Shown here in pieces: positions 33,610 through 41,586 of a stretch of DNA of 50,151 nt. Numbering within the stretch: position 1 is the first letter of the stretch; every line of letters begins with the position of its first letter. Where the stretch lies: the NCBI GenBank assembly GCA_023451825.1, contig JAEXYA010000027.1:1-50151 (forward strand). Direction: 5' to 3'. The position numbers and the translations under genes are program-made. The stretch is from Pseudomonadota bacterium (GTDB taxonomy: Bacteria; Pseudomonadota; Alphaproteobacteria; Rhizobiales; Xanthobacteraceae). The notes beneath the pieces are model-generated. The model was not told where the DNA came from and did no database searches. It saw only the letters and a list, made by a program, of their open reading frames with translations.

Positions 33610-34364
33610 GCGGACCGGACCATCTGCAGCACCTGGTTGGAGAGCTTCTTGAAAGTCTCGTCCTCGATCAGGTCGTCCCACACCCGCGGTCGCGCCAGTG
33701 GCACCTCGATCTGATCCAGGACGCGACCCTTCGATAATACGACGACGCGATTGGCGAGAAAGACGGCTTCCGGAACGTCATGGGTGATGAACATCACCGT
33801 GGGCCGGCGTTCCTGCCAGATGCGCGTCAGTTCTTCCTGCAGGGTCATGCGCGTCTGCGCATCGACGCTGGCGAAAGGCTCGTCCATCAGCAGCACTTCG
33901 GGATTGTTGGCGAGGGCGCGCACCACGCCGACGCGTTGCTGCATGCCGCCCGACAACTCGTTCGGATAGCGATTGGCGGCGTGCGACAAGCCTGCGAGCG
34001 CGAGATACTCATGCGCAATCTTGTCACGCTCGGGCTTGGAGACGCCGCGCATCTTCGGTCCGAAGCCGACATTGTCGAGCACGGTCTTCCAGGGGAATAG
34101 CGCGAAGGACTGAAACACGACGCCGCGTTCCGGTCCCGGACCATTGATCGGCTTGCCGTTGAGCAGGATGTCGCCGCCGGAATGCGGTATGAATCCCGCA
34201 ATCATATTGAGGATCGTCGTCTTGCCGCAGCCGGACGGGCCGACAACGGATACGAACTCGCCTTGCTCGATCTCGAGCGAGACGTCGTGCACGGCGTTGA
34301 CGTGCGAGCCGGCATAGGGATCGAAATAGGTCTTGGCGAGGTTGCGGAGTTCGAGAGTTTTCAT
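33606..34364 (-). CDS. NitT/TauT-type ABC transporter ATPase
   Basis: A 252-residue ATP-binding subunit of the SsuB/TauB/NrtD group. Walker A is GPSGCGKTT (residues 42-50), then the Q-loop VVFQSFALFPWKTVLDNV, the signature LSGGMQQR, Walker B VLLMDEPFASVD and the switch histidine in VMFITHDVPEA. It energises the two permeases encoded just upstream. Both ends overlap neighbours by four bases (ATGA). Confidence 0.95.
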   Translation of the reverse strand: MKTLELRNLAKTYFDPYAGSHVNAVHDVSLEIEQGEFVSVVGPSGCGKTTILNMIAGFIPHSGGDILLNGKPINGPGPERGVVFQSFALFPWKTVLDNVGFGPKMRGVSKPERDKIAHEYLALAGLSHAANRYPNELSGGMQQRVGVVRALANNPEVLLMDEPFASVDAQTRMTLQEELTRIWQERRPTVMFITHDVPEAVFLANRVVVLSKGRVLDQIEVPLARPRVWDDLIEDETFKKLSNQVLQMVRSA

Positions 34365-35167
34365 GACGAGACGAGCCCCCAGCGCTGTCCGGTCGCACGT
34401 TCGATCGGTGCGAGGATCCAGGCATCAACAATGTACCAAAGCAGGCCGAGAATGATCATTCCGACCAGGATCTCGACGACGGAGCCGGCGCGGCGGGCAT
34501 CGAACATCATGAAGCCGATGCCGCTGGTGCCGACGATCATTTCCACCGCGATCAAGGCACGCCAGCCATAACCGAGCCCGTTGCGCAGGCCGGTGATGAT
34601 GTTCGGCAATGCGCCAGGAATCGTGACCTCCCAGAGCACGCGCGCCCGGGAAGCGCCAAGGCTGCGTGCAGCACGGGCGAGATCGCGTGGCACGGATTCC
34701 ACGCCGAGGACGGTGTTCAGGATGACCGGGAAGACGACGGTGTAGACGATCACAAAGGTCATCGTCGTCAGGCCGAAGCCGAACCAGATCAGCAGAATGG
34801 GCAGCCACGCGATATCGCCGATCGCCTGGAAGAACAGCAAAACGGGCCACGAAATCCGATGCGCCGTCCTGCTGGTGCCGATCAGGATGCCCATCGGCAC
34901 ACCGATGGCGATGCCGAGAGCGGCGCCGTTGAGCAGGCGGATCAGGCTGTCCTGCAGATAGGCAGGGAGGATACCCTTGTAGACGAGCGTCATGAACGAG
35001 TTGACGACGTCCACCGGTCCCGGAAAGAAGGCGCGTGGAAACAGGCCCGATGCGGCGACCGCGGTCCAGATCGCGATCACCGGAATGAACGGGATCAGCG
35101 CGGCGATGCCGGGCAGTTTCTGCGTGAGGCGGATATAGGCGCCCCATCCCTGAAGGATCATGTTCAT
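34361..35167 (-). CDS. NitT/TauT-type ABC transporter permease (second)
   Basis: A 268-residue inner-membrane permease with about six helices. The EAA-type cytoplasmic loop is visible as RAARSLGASRARVLWEVTIPGALPNIITGLRNGLG. The start at 35167 overlaps the stop of the first permease (ATGA); the open frame extends upstream, but only as a shadow of that gene. Its close similarity to the first permease (PGALPNI..G.R.GLG.....LIA.EMI) shows the pair arose by duplication and works as a heterodimer. Confidence 0.92.
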   Translation of the reverse strand: MNMILQGWGAYIRLTQKLPGIAALIPFIPVIAIWTAVAASGLFPRAFFPGPVDVVNSFMTLVYKGILPAYLQDSLIRLLNGAALGIAIGVPMGILIGTSRTAHRISWPVLLFFQAIGDIAWLPILLIWFGFGLTTMTFVIVYTVVFPVILNTVLGVESVPRDLARAARSLGASRARVLWEVTIPGALPNIITGLRNGLGYGWRALIAVEMIVGTSGIGFMMFDARRAGSVVEILVGMIILGLLWYIVDAWILAPIERATGQRWGLVSS

Positions 35168-35985
35168 GTGCGCCTCACCAGACCCCAGCGTTCGATGGTG
35201 GCCCGCTCGAGCGGAACGAGCAGCATCCGGTCGATGAGCAGCCAGATGCTGCCGATGATGATCATGCCGAGAATGATGACCTCGGTGCGATAGAAGTCGC
35301 GCGCGACGAACAGCATGTAACCGAGGCCGACATTGGTCGCGATCATCTCGGCGGCGATCAGGCCGCGCCAGGCAAATCCAAGTCCCGTTCGAATGCCGGT
35401 GACGATGTTCGGCAATGCGCCGGGTAGCAGCACCTGGGTCAGGATCGCCCAGCGTCCGGCGCCGAGCGAGGCCGCGGCGTTGCGCAGCGAGCGGGGAATG
35501 GTGGAGACGCCGAGCAGCGTGTTGTAGGCCACGACGAAGAACACGGCATTGACGATGACGAAGATGATGGCGCCGAAGCCGTAGCCGAACCAGAGCGTCG
35601 CGATCGGAATCCAGGCAATGCCTGCAAGCACCGAGAAAAAGCGGAACAGCGGCGTCAGGAATGCGGAGACGCCGGGGCTCACGCCCATGGCGATGCCGAG
35701 CGGAACGGCGAGCAGGACGCCGATGATGGTGCCGAGCCCAACCCGCATCAGGCTGGCGCCGATGTGCCAGATCAACGTGCCGTCGCGGATGGAGTCCATC
35801 GCGGCAGACCCCACCATCCCGACCGACGGAAATATCCGTGGATTGATGTCGAAGACAGGGACGACGATCGCCCATATCACGAGCAGCGCCAGCAGCGGCG
35901 CAACGAACATCGCGGTCGATGTGAGAGAACTCAGTCTCTTCATCGATTTGGACGACTGTCGTTTCTGTAAAGAAGCGACTTGCAC
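35164..35985 (-). CDS. NitT/TauT-type ABC transporter permease (first)
   Basis: A 273-residue permease. The EAA loop is NAAASLGAGRWAILTQVLLPGALPNIVTGIRTGLG. The GTG at 35985 is preferred because GGGAGG lies four bases upstream; an ATG at 36042 would add 19 residues. It heads the transport half of the operon, 84 bases after the SDR stop. That gap has a repeated CATGTCAT word but no terminator. Confidence 0.92.
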   Translation of the reverse strand: MQVASLQKRQSSKSMKRLSSLTSTAMFVAPLLALLVIWAIVVPVFDINPRIFPSVGMVGSAAMDSIRDGTLIWHIGASLMRVGLGTIIGVLLAVPLGIAMGVSPGVSAFLTPLFRFFSVLAGIAWIPIATLWFGYGFGAIIFVIVNAVFFVVAYNTLLGVSTIPRSLRNAAASLGAGRWAILTQVLLPGALPNIVTGIRTGLGFAWRGLIAAEMIATNVGLGYMLFVARDFYRTEVIILGMIIIGSIWLLIDRMLLVPLERATIERWGLVRRT

Positions 35986-36069
35986 AAAACCTCCCTCAGC
36001 TTCGCCGATGGCATTCTTCGAGCCATTTTCGGCACATGTCATTTCATGTCATGCGATCCCGCGATGGGA

Positions 36070-36846
36070 TCAGCAGATGGCGTAACCTCCGTCGATCACC
36101 AGCACCGTTCCGGTCACGAAAGAGGCGACCGGCGAGCACAGATACAAGACGCCGCCGAGCAGGTCGGCCGGCGTGCCCCAGCGCTTGAGCGGCGTCCGGT
36201 CCAGGATGGCGCCACTGCGGCTGGCATCGCCTTGCAATGCTGTCGTGAGTGGCGTCGCGATCCAGCCGGGCGCGATGGCGTTCACGCGGATGCCGTCTTC
36301 GGCGTAAGCGATGGCCAGCGACTTGGTCAGCTGCGCGATGCCGCCTTTGCTGGCTGCGTAAGCGGGCACAAGCCCGCCGCCGAAAAAGGACAGCATCGAA
36401 GCCAGGTTGACGATGGCACCGCCGGACTGAGCGAGCAGGGGACGCGCGGCAGCGCAGACGCGCATCGTGCCGTTCAGGTTGATGTCGAGCACGTCCTGGA
36501 AGACGTCCGGTGAGAGCTCCTCGCTGCGGCGGATCACGCCGGCGCAATTGACGACGATATCGAGGGCGTCCTGTTCATCGATCAGGGATTTGACCGAAGT
36601 TGCATCGCGCACATCCAGAACGCGCGCTTTCGCGGCGCTCAGCACCGGATCAGCATGTGCCGCATCGATCTCGGCCCGATTGACGCCGGCGATCGTGACC
36701 TGTGCTCCGGCTTCGATGAAGCCGCGCGCGAGGCCGGCGCCGATACCGGACGTTCCTCCGGTGACGAGCACATGCTTGCCCCGGTACCAGATCGATGCCC
36801 ATTCACCGGTAGGCTCCGCCGGGACGGTGATGCCTGTCATCGACAT
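36070..36846 (-). CDS. Short-chain dehydrogenase/reductase (SDR)
   Basis: A 258-residue classical SDR, an NAD(P)-dependent alcohol/ketone oxidoreductase. The cofactor motif TGGTSGIG lies at residues 29-36 and NCAG at 100-103. The catalytic Ser150, Tyr163 and Lys167 (PAYAASKGG) are in place, and the C-terminal family end is VTGTVLVIDGGYAIC. Asp78 in the LDVRD stretch is typical for adenine binding. It overlaps the cupin stop by one base (TGATG) and so is co-translated with it. It probably acts on the product or substrate of the cupin enzyme. Confidence 0.92.
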   Translation of the reverse strand: MSMTGITVPAEPTGEWASIWYRGKHVLVTGGTSGIGAGLARGFIEAGAQVTIAGVNRAEIDAAHADPVLSAAKARVLDVRDATSVKSLIDEQDALDIVVNCAGVIRRSEELSPDVFQDVLDINLNGTMRVCAAARPLLAQSGGAIVNLASMLSFFGGGLVPAYAASKGGIAQLTKSLAIAYAEDGIRVNAIAPGWIATPLTTALQGDASRSGAILDRTPLKRWGTPADLLGGVLYLCSPVASFVTGTVLVIDGGYAIC

Positions 36847-37343
36847 CAGCGCACGAACTGATCGACATAATCGGAGCCGAGACCGACGGACTCATAATGC
36901 GCGCGGCACATGTCGATCTTGGTGAAGACGTCCTCATAGCCGACATGCTTGTTCTGCTCGTCCAGATAAACCATCGATCCCTGGATGTTAAAGAACGTGA
37001 TCATCTCGGGGACATCTTCCGGCACCGTGAGCGTGTGAATTTCGCCGGGCGGTTCGAACACGTAGGAGCCGGTGGTGGCGACCCAGTCATGCTCGCGATA
37101 GAACCACTTGCCTTTCAGGACGAAGCCGTGAACGGGATTGGGATGCAGGTGGCGCGACAGCACGCCCGACTTGCGCACGCGCAACAGGTTGCACCACTGG
37201 CCCTGCCGCGTGTTCAGCATCAGCGGCCTGAACCAGACGTCCGGCGCCTGCGGGACCCAGACGCGCTCGTCCTCGGGAATCGCAACGACGGCGATTTCAG
37301 GGGAGGCAAGGACGTGGGTCGAGCCGTTCATGTCGCGATACAT
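36846..37343 (-). CDS. Cupin, 2,4'-dihydroxyacetophenone dioxygenase-like
   Basis: A 165-residue single-domain cupin that resembles 2,4'-dihydroxyacetophenone dioxygenase, a non-haem iron enzyme which cleaves an aliphatic C-C bond to give a carboxylic acid and formate. Metal ligands visible are His65, His67 (SRHLHPNPVHGF), Glu84 (YREHDW) and His103 (PPGEIHTL), the 3-His/1-Glu cupin set. Related cupins also act as acetylacetone or other beta-keto cleaving enzymes, so the substrate is open. It starts two bases after the gntR stop. GAGG lies six bases before its ATG. Confidence 0.8.
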   Translation of the reverse strand: MYRDMNGSTHVLASPEIAVVAIPEDERVWVPQAPDVWFRPLMLNTRQGQWCNLLRVRKSGVLSRHLHPNPVHGFVLKGKWFYREHDWVATTGSYVFEPPGEIHTLTVPEDVPEMITFFNIQGSMVYLDEQNKHVGYEDVFTKIDMCRAHYESVGLGSDYVDQFVR

Positions 37344-37344
37344 G

Positions 37345-38124
37345 TCATTTCCTCTTTTTCCGGACGCTTGCGGTCCGTTCAGTCGCGGACGATTTCCGCT
37401 TCGACAGTTTGACCCTCGTGTAACCGAGCACACGTTCCATCGCCGTCTGCGCTGCCTTTGCGTCGCCGGATTCGATGGCGCGCGCGGCAGCGGCGTGGTT
37501 GGGCAGGTTGTCGTCGAACCAGCCGGGGCTGCCGACTGCGACGAAGAAAACCGTGCTGAGAATGGTGTCGATGGCGCCGCGAAAGCCTTGCAGGACCGGA
37601 TTATGCGTGGCGTCGAGGATGGCAAGATGGAAGGCCTTGTCGGCCTCGGTGGCGCTCGCCTGATCGTGCGAGGTCTCCATGGCAGCAAGCGCGGCGTTGA
37701 TGCGCTTGAGGTCCTGCCTGGTGGCGCGTTCGGCGGCAAGGGCGGCGGCCGCGGGCTCGATGATGGAGCGGACCTCCTGGATAGCGAGCAGCAGGCCGCG
37801 ATCCGCTTCCTCATTCCCCGCCACCCAGCTCAGCACGTCGCGGTCGAGCAGGCTCCAGTCGCGGCGGGGACGCACATGAGTGCCGAAACGCGGACGAACG
37901 CTGACAAGGCCTTTGGCCGCGAGCGTCTTGATTGCTTCGCGGATGACACCGCGACCGACGCCGAAGCGCGCTTCGAGATCTGGCTCGGGAGGAAGCGTCC
38001 CGCCAACCGGAATGATGTCATGGGCGATTTCGCGACCCAATGTCGCAAGCACGGACTGTATGCGTCCGGGCTTCGTTCGCCGATCATCCGATCCTGCGCG
38101 CGTCTTGGTCAGGGCATCCTCCAC
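37345..38124 (-). CDS. GntR-family (FCD/FadR subgroup) transcription regulator
   Basis: About 259 residues. The winged HTH occupies residues about 20-90 (LPPEPDLEARFGVGRGVIREAIKTLAAKGLVSVRPRFGTHV). The all-helical FCD ligand domain follows, with the expected metal/ligand residues in EADKAFHLAILDATHNPVLQGF and NLPNHAAAARAIESGD. FCD regulators sense organic acids and repress the adjoining catabolic operon. GTG at 38124 is the apparent start. The gene heads an eight-gene operon and lies 51 bases downstream of a perfect 31-bp palindrome that is probably its own operator. Confidence 0.92.
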   Translation of the reverse strand: MEDALTKTRAGSDDRRTKPGRIQSVLATLGREIAHDIIPVGGTLPPEPDLEARFGVGRGVIREAIKTLAAKGLVSVRPRFGTHVRPRRDWSLLDRDVLSWVAGNEEADRGLLLAIQEVRSIIEPAAAALAAERATRQDLKRINAALAAMETSHDQASATEADKAFHLAILDATHNPVLQGFRGAIDTILSTVFFVAVGSPGWFDDNLPNHAAAARAIESGDAKAAQTAMERVLGYTRVKLSKRKSSATERTASVRKKRK

Positions 38125-38175
38125 TCATCGCTTGGTGCGATTTGTCGGACGCGTATCACCGATTTAGAACCGATG

Positions 38176-38206
38176 CAATCATCCGATGTTTAACATCGGA
38201 TGATTG
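38176..38206. promoter_or_regulatory. Perfect 31-bp palindrome, probable GntR operator
   Basis: Arms of 15 bases (CAATCATCCGATGTT and AACATCGGATGATTG) flank a single T. It contains two half-sites of the ATCATCCGAT type. It sits between the divergent gntR operon and mntH, 51 bases from the gntR start, at a place where it would cover the operon promoter. The length and symmetry are far beyond chance. Confidence 0.85.
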
Positions 38207-38311
38207 ATCGTCGCAGCCATTGGCACCTGCGGCACAGTGTGGCCGGGCCGGAAAGAAATGCAGGTCGCTGCCGTCACAGGTCGGGACGCCTAGCAGCGCC
38301 GCCAGATGCTC

Positions 38312-38328
38312 TTGCAAGTGAGTTGCAA
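38312..38328. promoter_or_regulatory. TTGCAA-N5-TTGCAA repeat, candidate manganese-regulator site for mntH
   Basis: TTGCAA-GTGAG-TTGCAA lies 29 bases before the mntH ATG. TTGCAA is itself a palindrome, so the site is a symmetric pair. Alphaproteobacteria control mntH by Mur or MntR at sites with TGCAA words; assignment here is inference. Confidence 0.5.
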
Positions 38329-38357
38329 TAAGGATGGTTTTCGGCCATCTTGCTGAC

Positions 38358-39743
38358 ATGGATGCCAAATCGCCTGCCATTGCTGCCGAGTCCGCAAATC
38401 CCGCCACATCTGCGCCTGCCGTCGATCTGCCCGGTTGGCGGACGAGTGGGGGCGATCCGTCACTGGCGGGGATGTTCGGCTCGGTGCGGACGGTCAAGAA
38501 CGGCTCGTTCTGGCGGAAATTGCTGGCCTTTCTCGGCCCCGGTTATCTCGTCGCCGTCGGTTATATGGACCCCGGCAACTGGGCGACCTCGCTCGCAGGT
38601 GGCTCCAAATTCGGCTACGCGCTGCTGACGGTGGCGCTGGTCTCCAATCTGATGGCCATCGTGTTGCAGTCGCTTTGCTCGCGGCTCGGTGTCGGCACGG
38701 GCAGGGATCTCGCCCAGGCCTGCCGCGATGCCTATCCGAAGCCGGTGGCGTGGCTGCTATGGATTTCGGCGGAGATCGCCATCACCGCCACCGATCTCGC
38801 CGAGGTCATCGGCACGGCCATCGGGCTCAATCTCCTGTTCGGCATTCCGCTCGAGATCGGCGTCATCATCACCGCACTCGACGTGTTTCTCATCCTGGCA
38901 CTGCAGGCTTTTGGTTTCCGCTGGATCGAGGCCTTTGTGGTGGCGCTGCTCGGCGTCATCGCGGCGTGCTTTGCGATCCAGATCGCCATGGCCGATCCCG
39001 ATTGGGGCGAAGTCATCAAAGGCTTTGCGCCGACCACGCAGATCGTCGCCGACAAGGAAATGCTGTTTCTCGCGCTCGGCATTCTGGGCGCGACGGTGAT
39101 GCCGCATAATCTCTATCTGCATTCCGGCCTGGTGCAGACGCGCGGCTATGGCCCCAGCGTCGAGGAGCGGAAAGAGGCGATCAAGCTCTCGACCTGGGAT
39201 TCGACCATCGCGCTGTGTCTGGCGCTGACCATCAATGCCTCGATCCTGATCCTGGCCGCGGCGACGTTCCACAAATCCGGCCAGACCGACGTCGCCGAGC
39301 TCGATCAGGCTCACGCGTTTCTGGCGCCGCTGCTCGGCTCCAGCCTTGCGCCGACGCTGTTCGCCATCGCGCTGTTGTGCTGCGGCCTGAACTCCACCAT
39401 CACCGCGACGCTGTCCGGCCAGATCGTGATGGAAGGCTTTTTGCGGCTGAAGATGCCGCCCTGGCTGCGCCGCATGATCACCCGCATGATCGCCATCGTG
39501 CCCGCGGTGGCGGTGACGATCTGGTATGGCGAGAAGGGCACGGGGCAGTTGCTCATTCTCAGCCAGGTGGTGCTGAGCCTGCAATTGCCATTCGCCGTGG
39601 TGCCGCTGGTGCTGTTCACCGCGAGCAAGAGCAAGATGGGCCCGTTCATCGCGCCGCGCTGGGTCACGGCGCTGGCGATGCTCACCGCGGTGGTGATCAT
39701 TGCGCTGAACATCAAGCTGGTGGTGGATTTCTTCTTGGGATGA
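38358..39743 (+). CDS. mntH: Nramp-type manganese transporter MntH
   Basis: About 461 residues with eleven predicted helices. It is a proton-coupled importer of Mn(II) and other divalent metals. The two metal-binding motifs are intact: DPGN in GYMDPGNWATS (TM1) and MPH in ATVMPHNLYLHS (TM6). A hydrophilic N-terminal tail of about 55 residues is slightly longer than usual. The ATG at 38358 is one choice; the ATG at 38334 would add eight residues but has its ribosome binding site touching the start codon. It is divergent from the gntR operon. Confidence 0.93.
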   Translation: MDAKSPAIAAESANPATSAPAVDLPGWRTSGGDPSLAGMFGSVRTVKNGSFWRKLLAFLGPGYLVAVGYMDPGNWATSLAGGSKFGYALLTVALVSNLMAIVLQSLCSRLGVGTGRDLAQACRDAYPKPVAWLLWISAEIAITATDLAEVIGTAIGLNLLFGIPLEIGVIITALDVFLILALQAFGFRWIEAFVVALLGVIAACFAIQIAMADPDWGEVIKGFAPTTQIVADKEMLFLALGILGATVMPHNLYLHSGLVQTRGYGPSVEERKEAIKLSTWDSTIALCLALTINASILILAAATFHKSGQTDVAELDQAHAFLAPLLGSSLAPTLFAIALLCCGLNSTITATLSGQIVMEGFLRLKMPPWLRRMITRMIAIVPAVAVTIWYGEKGTGQLLILSQVVLSLQLPFAVVPLVLFTASKSKMGPFIAPRWVTALAMLTAVVIIALNIKLVVDFFLG

Positions 39744-39747
39744 TGTC

Positions 39748-39837
39748 GTAGCCCGGATGGAGCGAAGCGCAATCCGGGGACCGGCGTTTCAACTATGTCT
39801 GCTGTCCCTGGATTTCGCTTCGCTCCATCCAGGCTAC
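39748..39837. repeat. 90-bp palindromic intergenic repeat, family A copy 2
   Basis: GTAGCCCGGATGGAGCGAAG at the left and CTTCGCTCCATCCAGGCTAC at the right are near-perfect inverted arms. The centre has GGGGACCGGCGTTTC. It is the same length as the copies at 7600 and 43365. It lies between the convergent mntH and bpt genes, starting four bases after the mntH stop. Confidence 0.88.
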
Positions 39838-39844
39838 AAAAAAG

Positions 39845-40621
39845 CTATTCCTCCGGCTCGCCCACCATCTCGCCGTTCTCGTCCACGCGCAGCCATCCTG
39901 ATGGTGCCAATCTCTGCTGCGGCAGATATCGCCCCTTGTAGTCCATCTTCTTGGATCCCTCGATCCAGTAGCCGAGATAGACGTAAGGCAACCCCATCTT
40001 CTTCGCGCGCTCGATATGATCAAGGATCATGAAGGTGCCGAGCGAACGCGCTTCCTCGCCGGGCTCGAAGAACGAATACACCATCGACAGTCCGTCGCTC
40101 AGCACATCGGTGAGCGCCACCGCCAGCAGGTCCTCGCCGCGGCCGGTGATGCCGCTGTCGGGCCCGCGGCGGCGATATTCGATGATGCGGGTCTCCACAT
40201 GGGAGTCCTCCACCATCATCGCGTAGTCCAGCACGGTCATGTCCGCCATGCCGCCCATGCGATGACGCTGGTCGAGATAGGCACGGAAGACGGAATACTG
40301 TTCGGAGGTCGGCACCGCATTGCGCTGCTCGCCGATCACATCGGCATTGCGCGCCTGCACTTTACGAAAATTGCGCGACGGCTTGAACTCATTGGCCACC
40401 ACCCGCACCGACACGCAGGCGCGGCACTGGTCGCAGGCCGGACGATAGGCGATGGACTGGCTGCGGCGGAAGCCGCCATGGGTCAGGAGGTCGTTGAGGT
40501 CGCCGGCCTTGTCGCCCACCAGATGCGTGAACACCTTGCGCTCCTGTCGGCCCGGCAGATACGGGCATGGCGACGGCGCCGTCAGATAGAATTGCGGGGT
40601 GTCGCGGGAGTGTTGGGTCAC
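39845..40621 (-). CDS. bpt: Aspartate/glutamate leucyltransferase (bacterial arginyltransferase homologue)
   Basis: A 258-residue aminoacyl-tRNA-protein transferase of the ATE1 family, bacterial Bpt branch. It transfers leucine from Leu-tRNA to N-terminal Asp or Glu and so marks proteins for ClpAP under the N-end rule. The N-terminal cysteine-rich motif RPACDQCRACVSVRV (about residues 60-74) and the C-terminal acyltransferase core (YSFFEPGEEARSLGTFMILDHI, YLGYWIEGSKKMDYKGRY) are both typical. It is of standard length. Confidence 0.93.
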   Translation of the reverse strand: MTQHSRDTPQFYLTAPSPCPYLPGRQERKVFTHLVGDKAGDLNDLLTHGGFRRSQSIAYRPACDQCRACVSVRVVANEFKPSRNFRKVQARNADVIGEQRNAVPTSEQYSVFRAYLDQRHRMGGMADMTVLDYAMMVEDSHVETRIIEYRRRGPDSGITGRGEDLLAVALTDVLSDGLSMVYSFFEPGEEARSLGTFMILDHIERAKKMGLPYVYLGYWIEGSKKMDYKGRYLPQQRLAPSGWLRVDENGEMVGEPEE

Positions 40622-40701
40622 GGGTCGATATGGGGCTCCGAAGCAGGCGGATATAGCATTGCGCCGAGGAGGCTAACCGTCAATGAATTTGGCGACGAAT
40701 T

Positions 40702-40805
40702 GTAGGATGGGTAGAGCGCAGGCGCGAAGCGCCGGAGCGAAACCCATCAATCCGTCGATGCGGCGGGCTCGGCCGATGGGTTTCGCTGCGCTCTACCCAT
40801 CCTAC
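40702..40805. repeat. 104-bp palindromic intergenic repeat, family B copy 2
   Basis: Edges GTAGGATGGGTAGAGCGCA and CGCTCTACCCATCCTAC; inner arms GCGAAACCCATC and GATGGGTTTCGC. Shares the same skeleton as 19596-19697 and 46281-46382. It lies between the divergent-facing bpt start and the end of the RDD gene. Confidence 0.87.
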
Positions 40806-40814
40806 GCGATCGCA

Positions 40815-41369
40815 TTAGCCGACATAGCCCAGCTTCGCCCGGGCGACGGAGGCATTCACCACCACGGTTCCCAGCACGAGGTCATGCAGCAACTGCCGGC
40901 GGCCGTTGAGTAGCGCGACCATCAGCACCAGCGGCGTCAGCAGCGAGACCGAGGCCCAGAACAGCACCGCATGGGCGCAGCCGAGTACGAAATAGCCGGG
41001 CTGGCCGGAGAAGGTGCGCATCTGCAGGTCCATCATCCGCATGCCCCAGGTGGCGGAATGGGGGCCGCCCAGCGACATGCCGTAATAGACGATCGGCCAG
41101 ATCACGGTGGCCGGCGAGATCAGCCAGAACAGGCCCCAGCCCAGGCCGAAAGTGACGAGGCCGAACACCGAGATGAAGATCACGGCGAGGATGATCGGGA
41201 TCGAGATCACCACGACATCGATCAGGAATGCCACCGAGCGCCGCGCCAGCACGCCGCTGAACAGGTCGGGCTGCGCATAGGGATCGAAAGCATGGCTGCG
41301 CGGTGGCGTGCCATTGCTGCGCCAGGTGTCACCTTGCGTGCTGCCGTAACGCGGACCCGTGTCGGACAT
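40815..41369 (-). CDS. RDD family membrane protein
   Basis: About 184 residues with an RDD domain: RRSVAFLIDVVVISIPIILAVIF gives the Arg and Asp of the first helix, and RRQLLHDLVLGTVVV gives the closing Asp. A polar N-terminal tail of about 45 residues precedes three to four helices. The role of RDD proteins is poorly known; some transport ions or small metabolites. The ATG at 41369 is chosen because GGAGGGAG lies eight bases upstream. Confidence 0.85.
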   Translation of the reverse strand: MSDTGPRYGSTQGDTWRSNGTPPRSHAFDPYAQPDLFSGVLARRSVAFLIDVVVISIPIILAVIFISVFGLVTFGLGWGLFWLISPATVIWPIVYYGMSLGGPHSATWGMRMMDLQMRTFSGQPGYFVLGCAHAVLFWASVSLLTPLVLMVALLNGRRQLLHDLVLGTVVVNASVARAKLGYVG

Positions 41370-41434
41370 GGATGGCTCCCTCCTGTTCACAGCAGATCAC
41401 ATGGCGATGATGGGGAGAGGAGACAAGTGGGGCT

Positions 41435-41581
41435 TGTCGTCCCGGCCTAGCACAGCGAAGCTGTGCGCGGCGCCGGGACCCATACACGCTGGCGGATTAA
41501 ATGGAGCGCCGTAGTCGTGGCTCGGCGTTTCAAGCCGCGCCGACGGTGTCTATGGATCCCGGCGTTCGCCGGGATGACAGG
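41435..41581. repeat. About 147-bp palindromic intergenic repeat, family E
   Basis: Edges are TTGTCGTCCCGGC and GCCGGGATGACAG. Inside are CACAGCGAAGCTGTG (a hairpin), GCGCCGGGACCCATACAC and TCTATGGATCCCGGCG. A fragment lies at 11111-11150 inside a coding region. It runs up to six bases before the hemB stop, so it may end the hemB transcript. Confidence 0.8.
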
Positions 41582-41586
41582 GAGAC

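Noticed and set aside
35962..36069. Repeated CATGTCAT words between the SDR and permease genes as an internal operator
   Set aside because: The match is short and imperfect and part of a similar word near 37341 is simply a start codon context.
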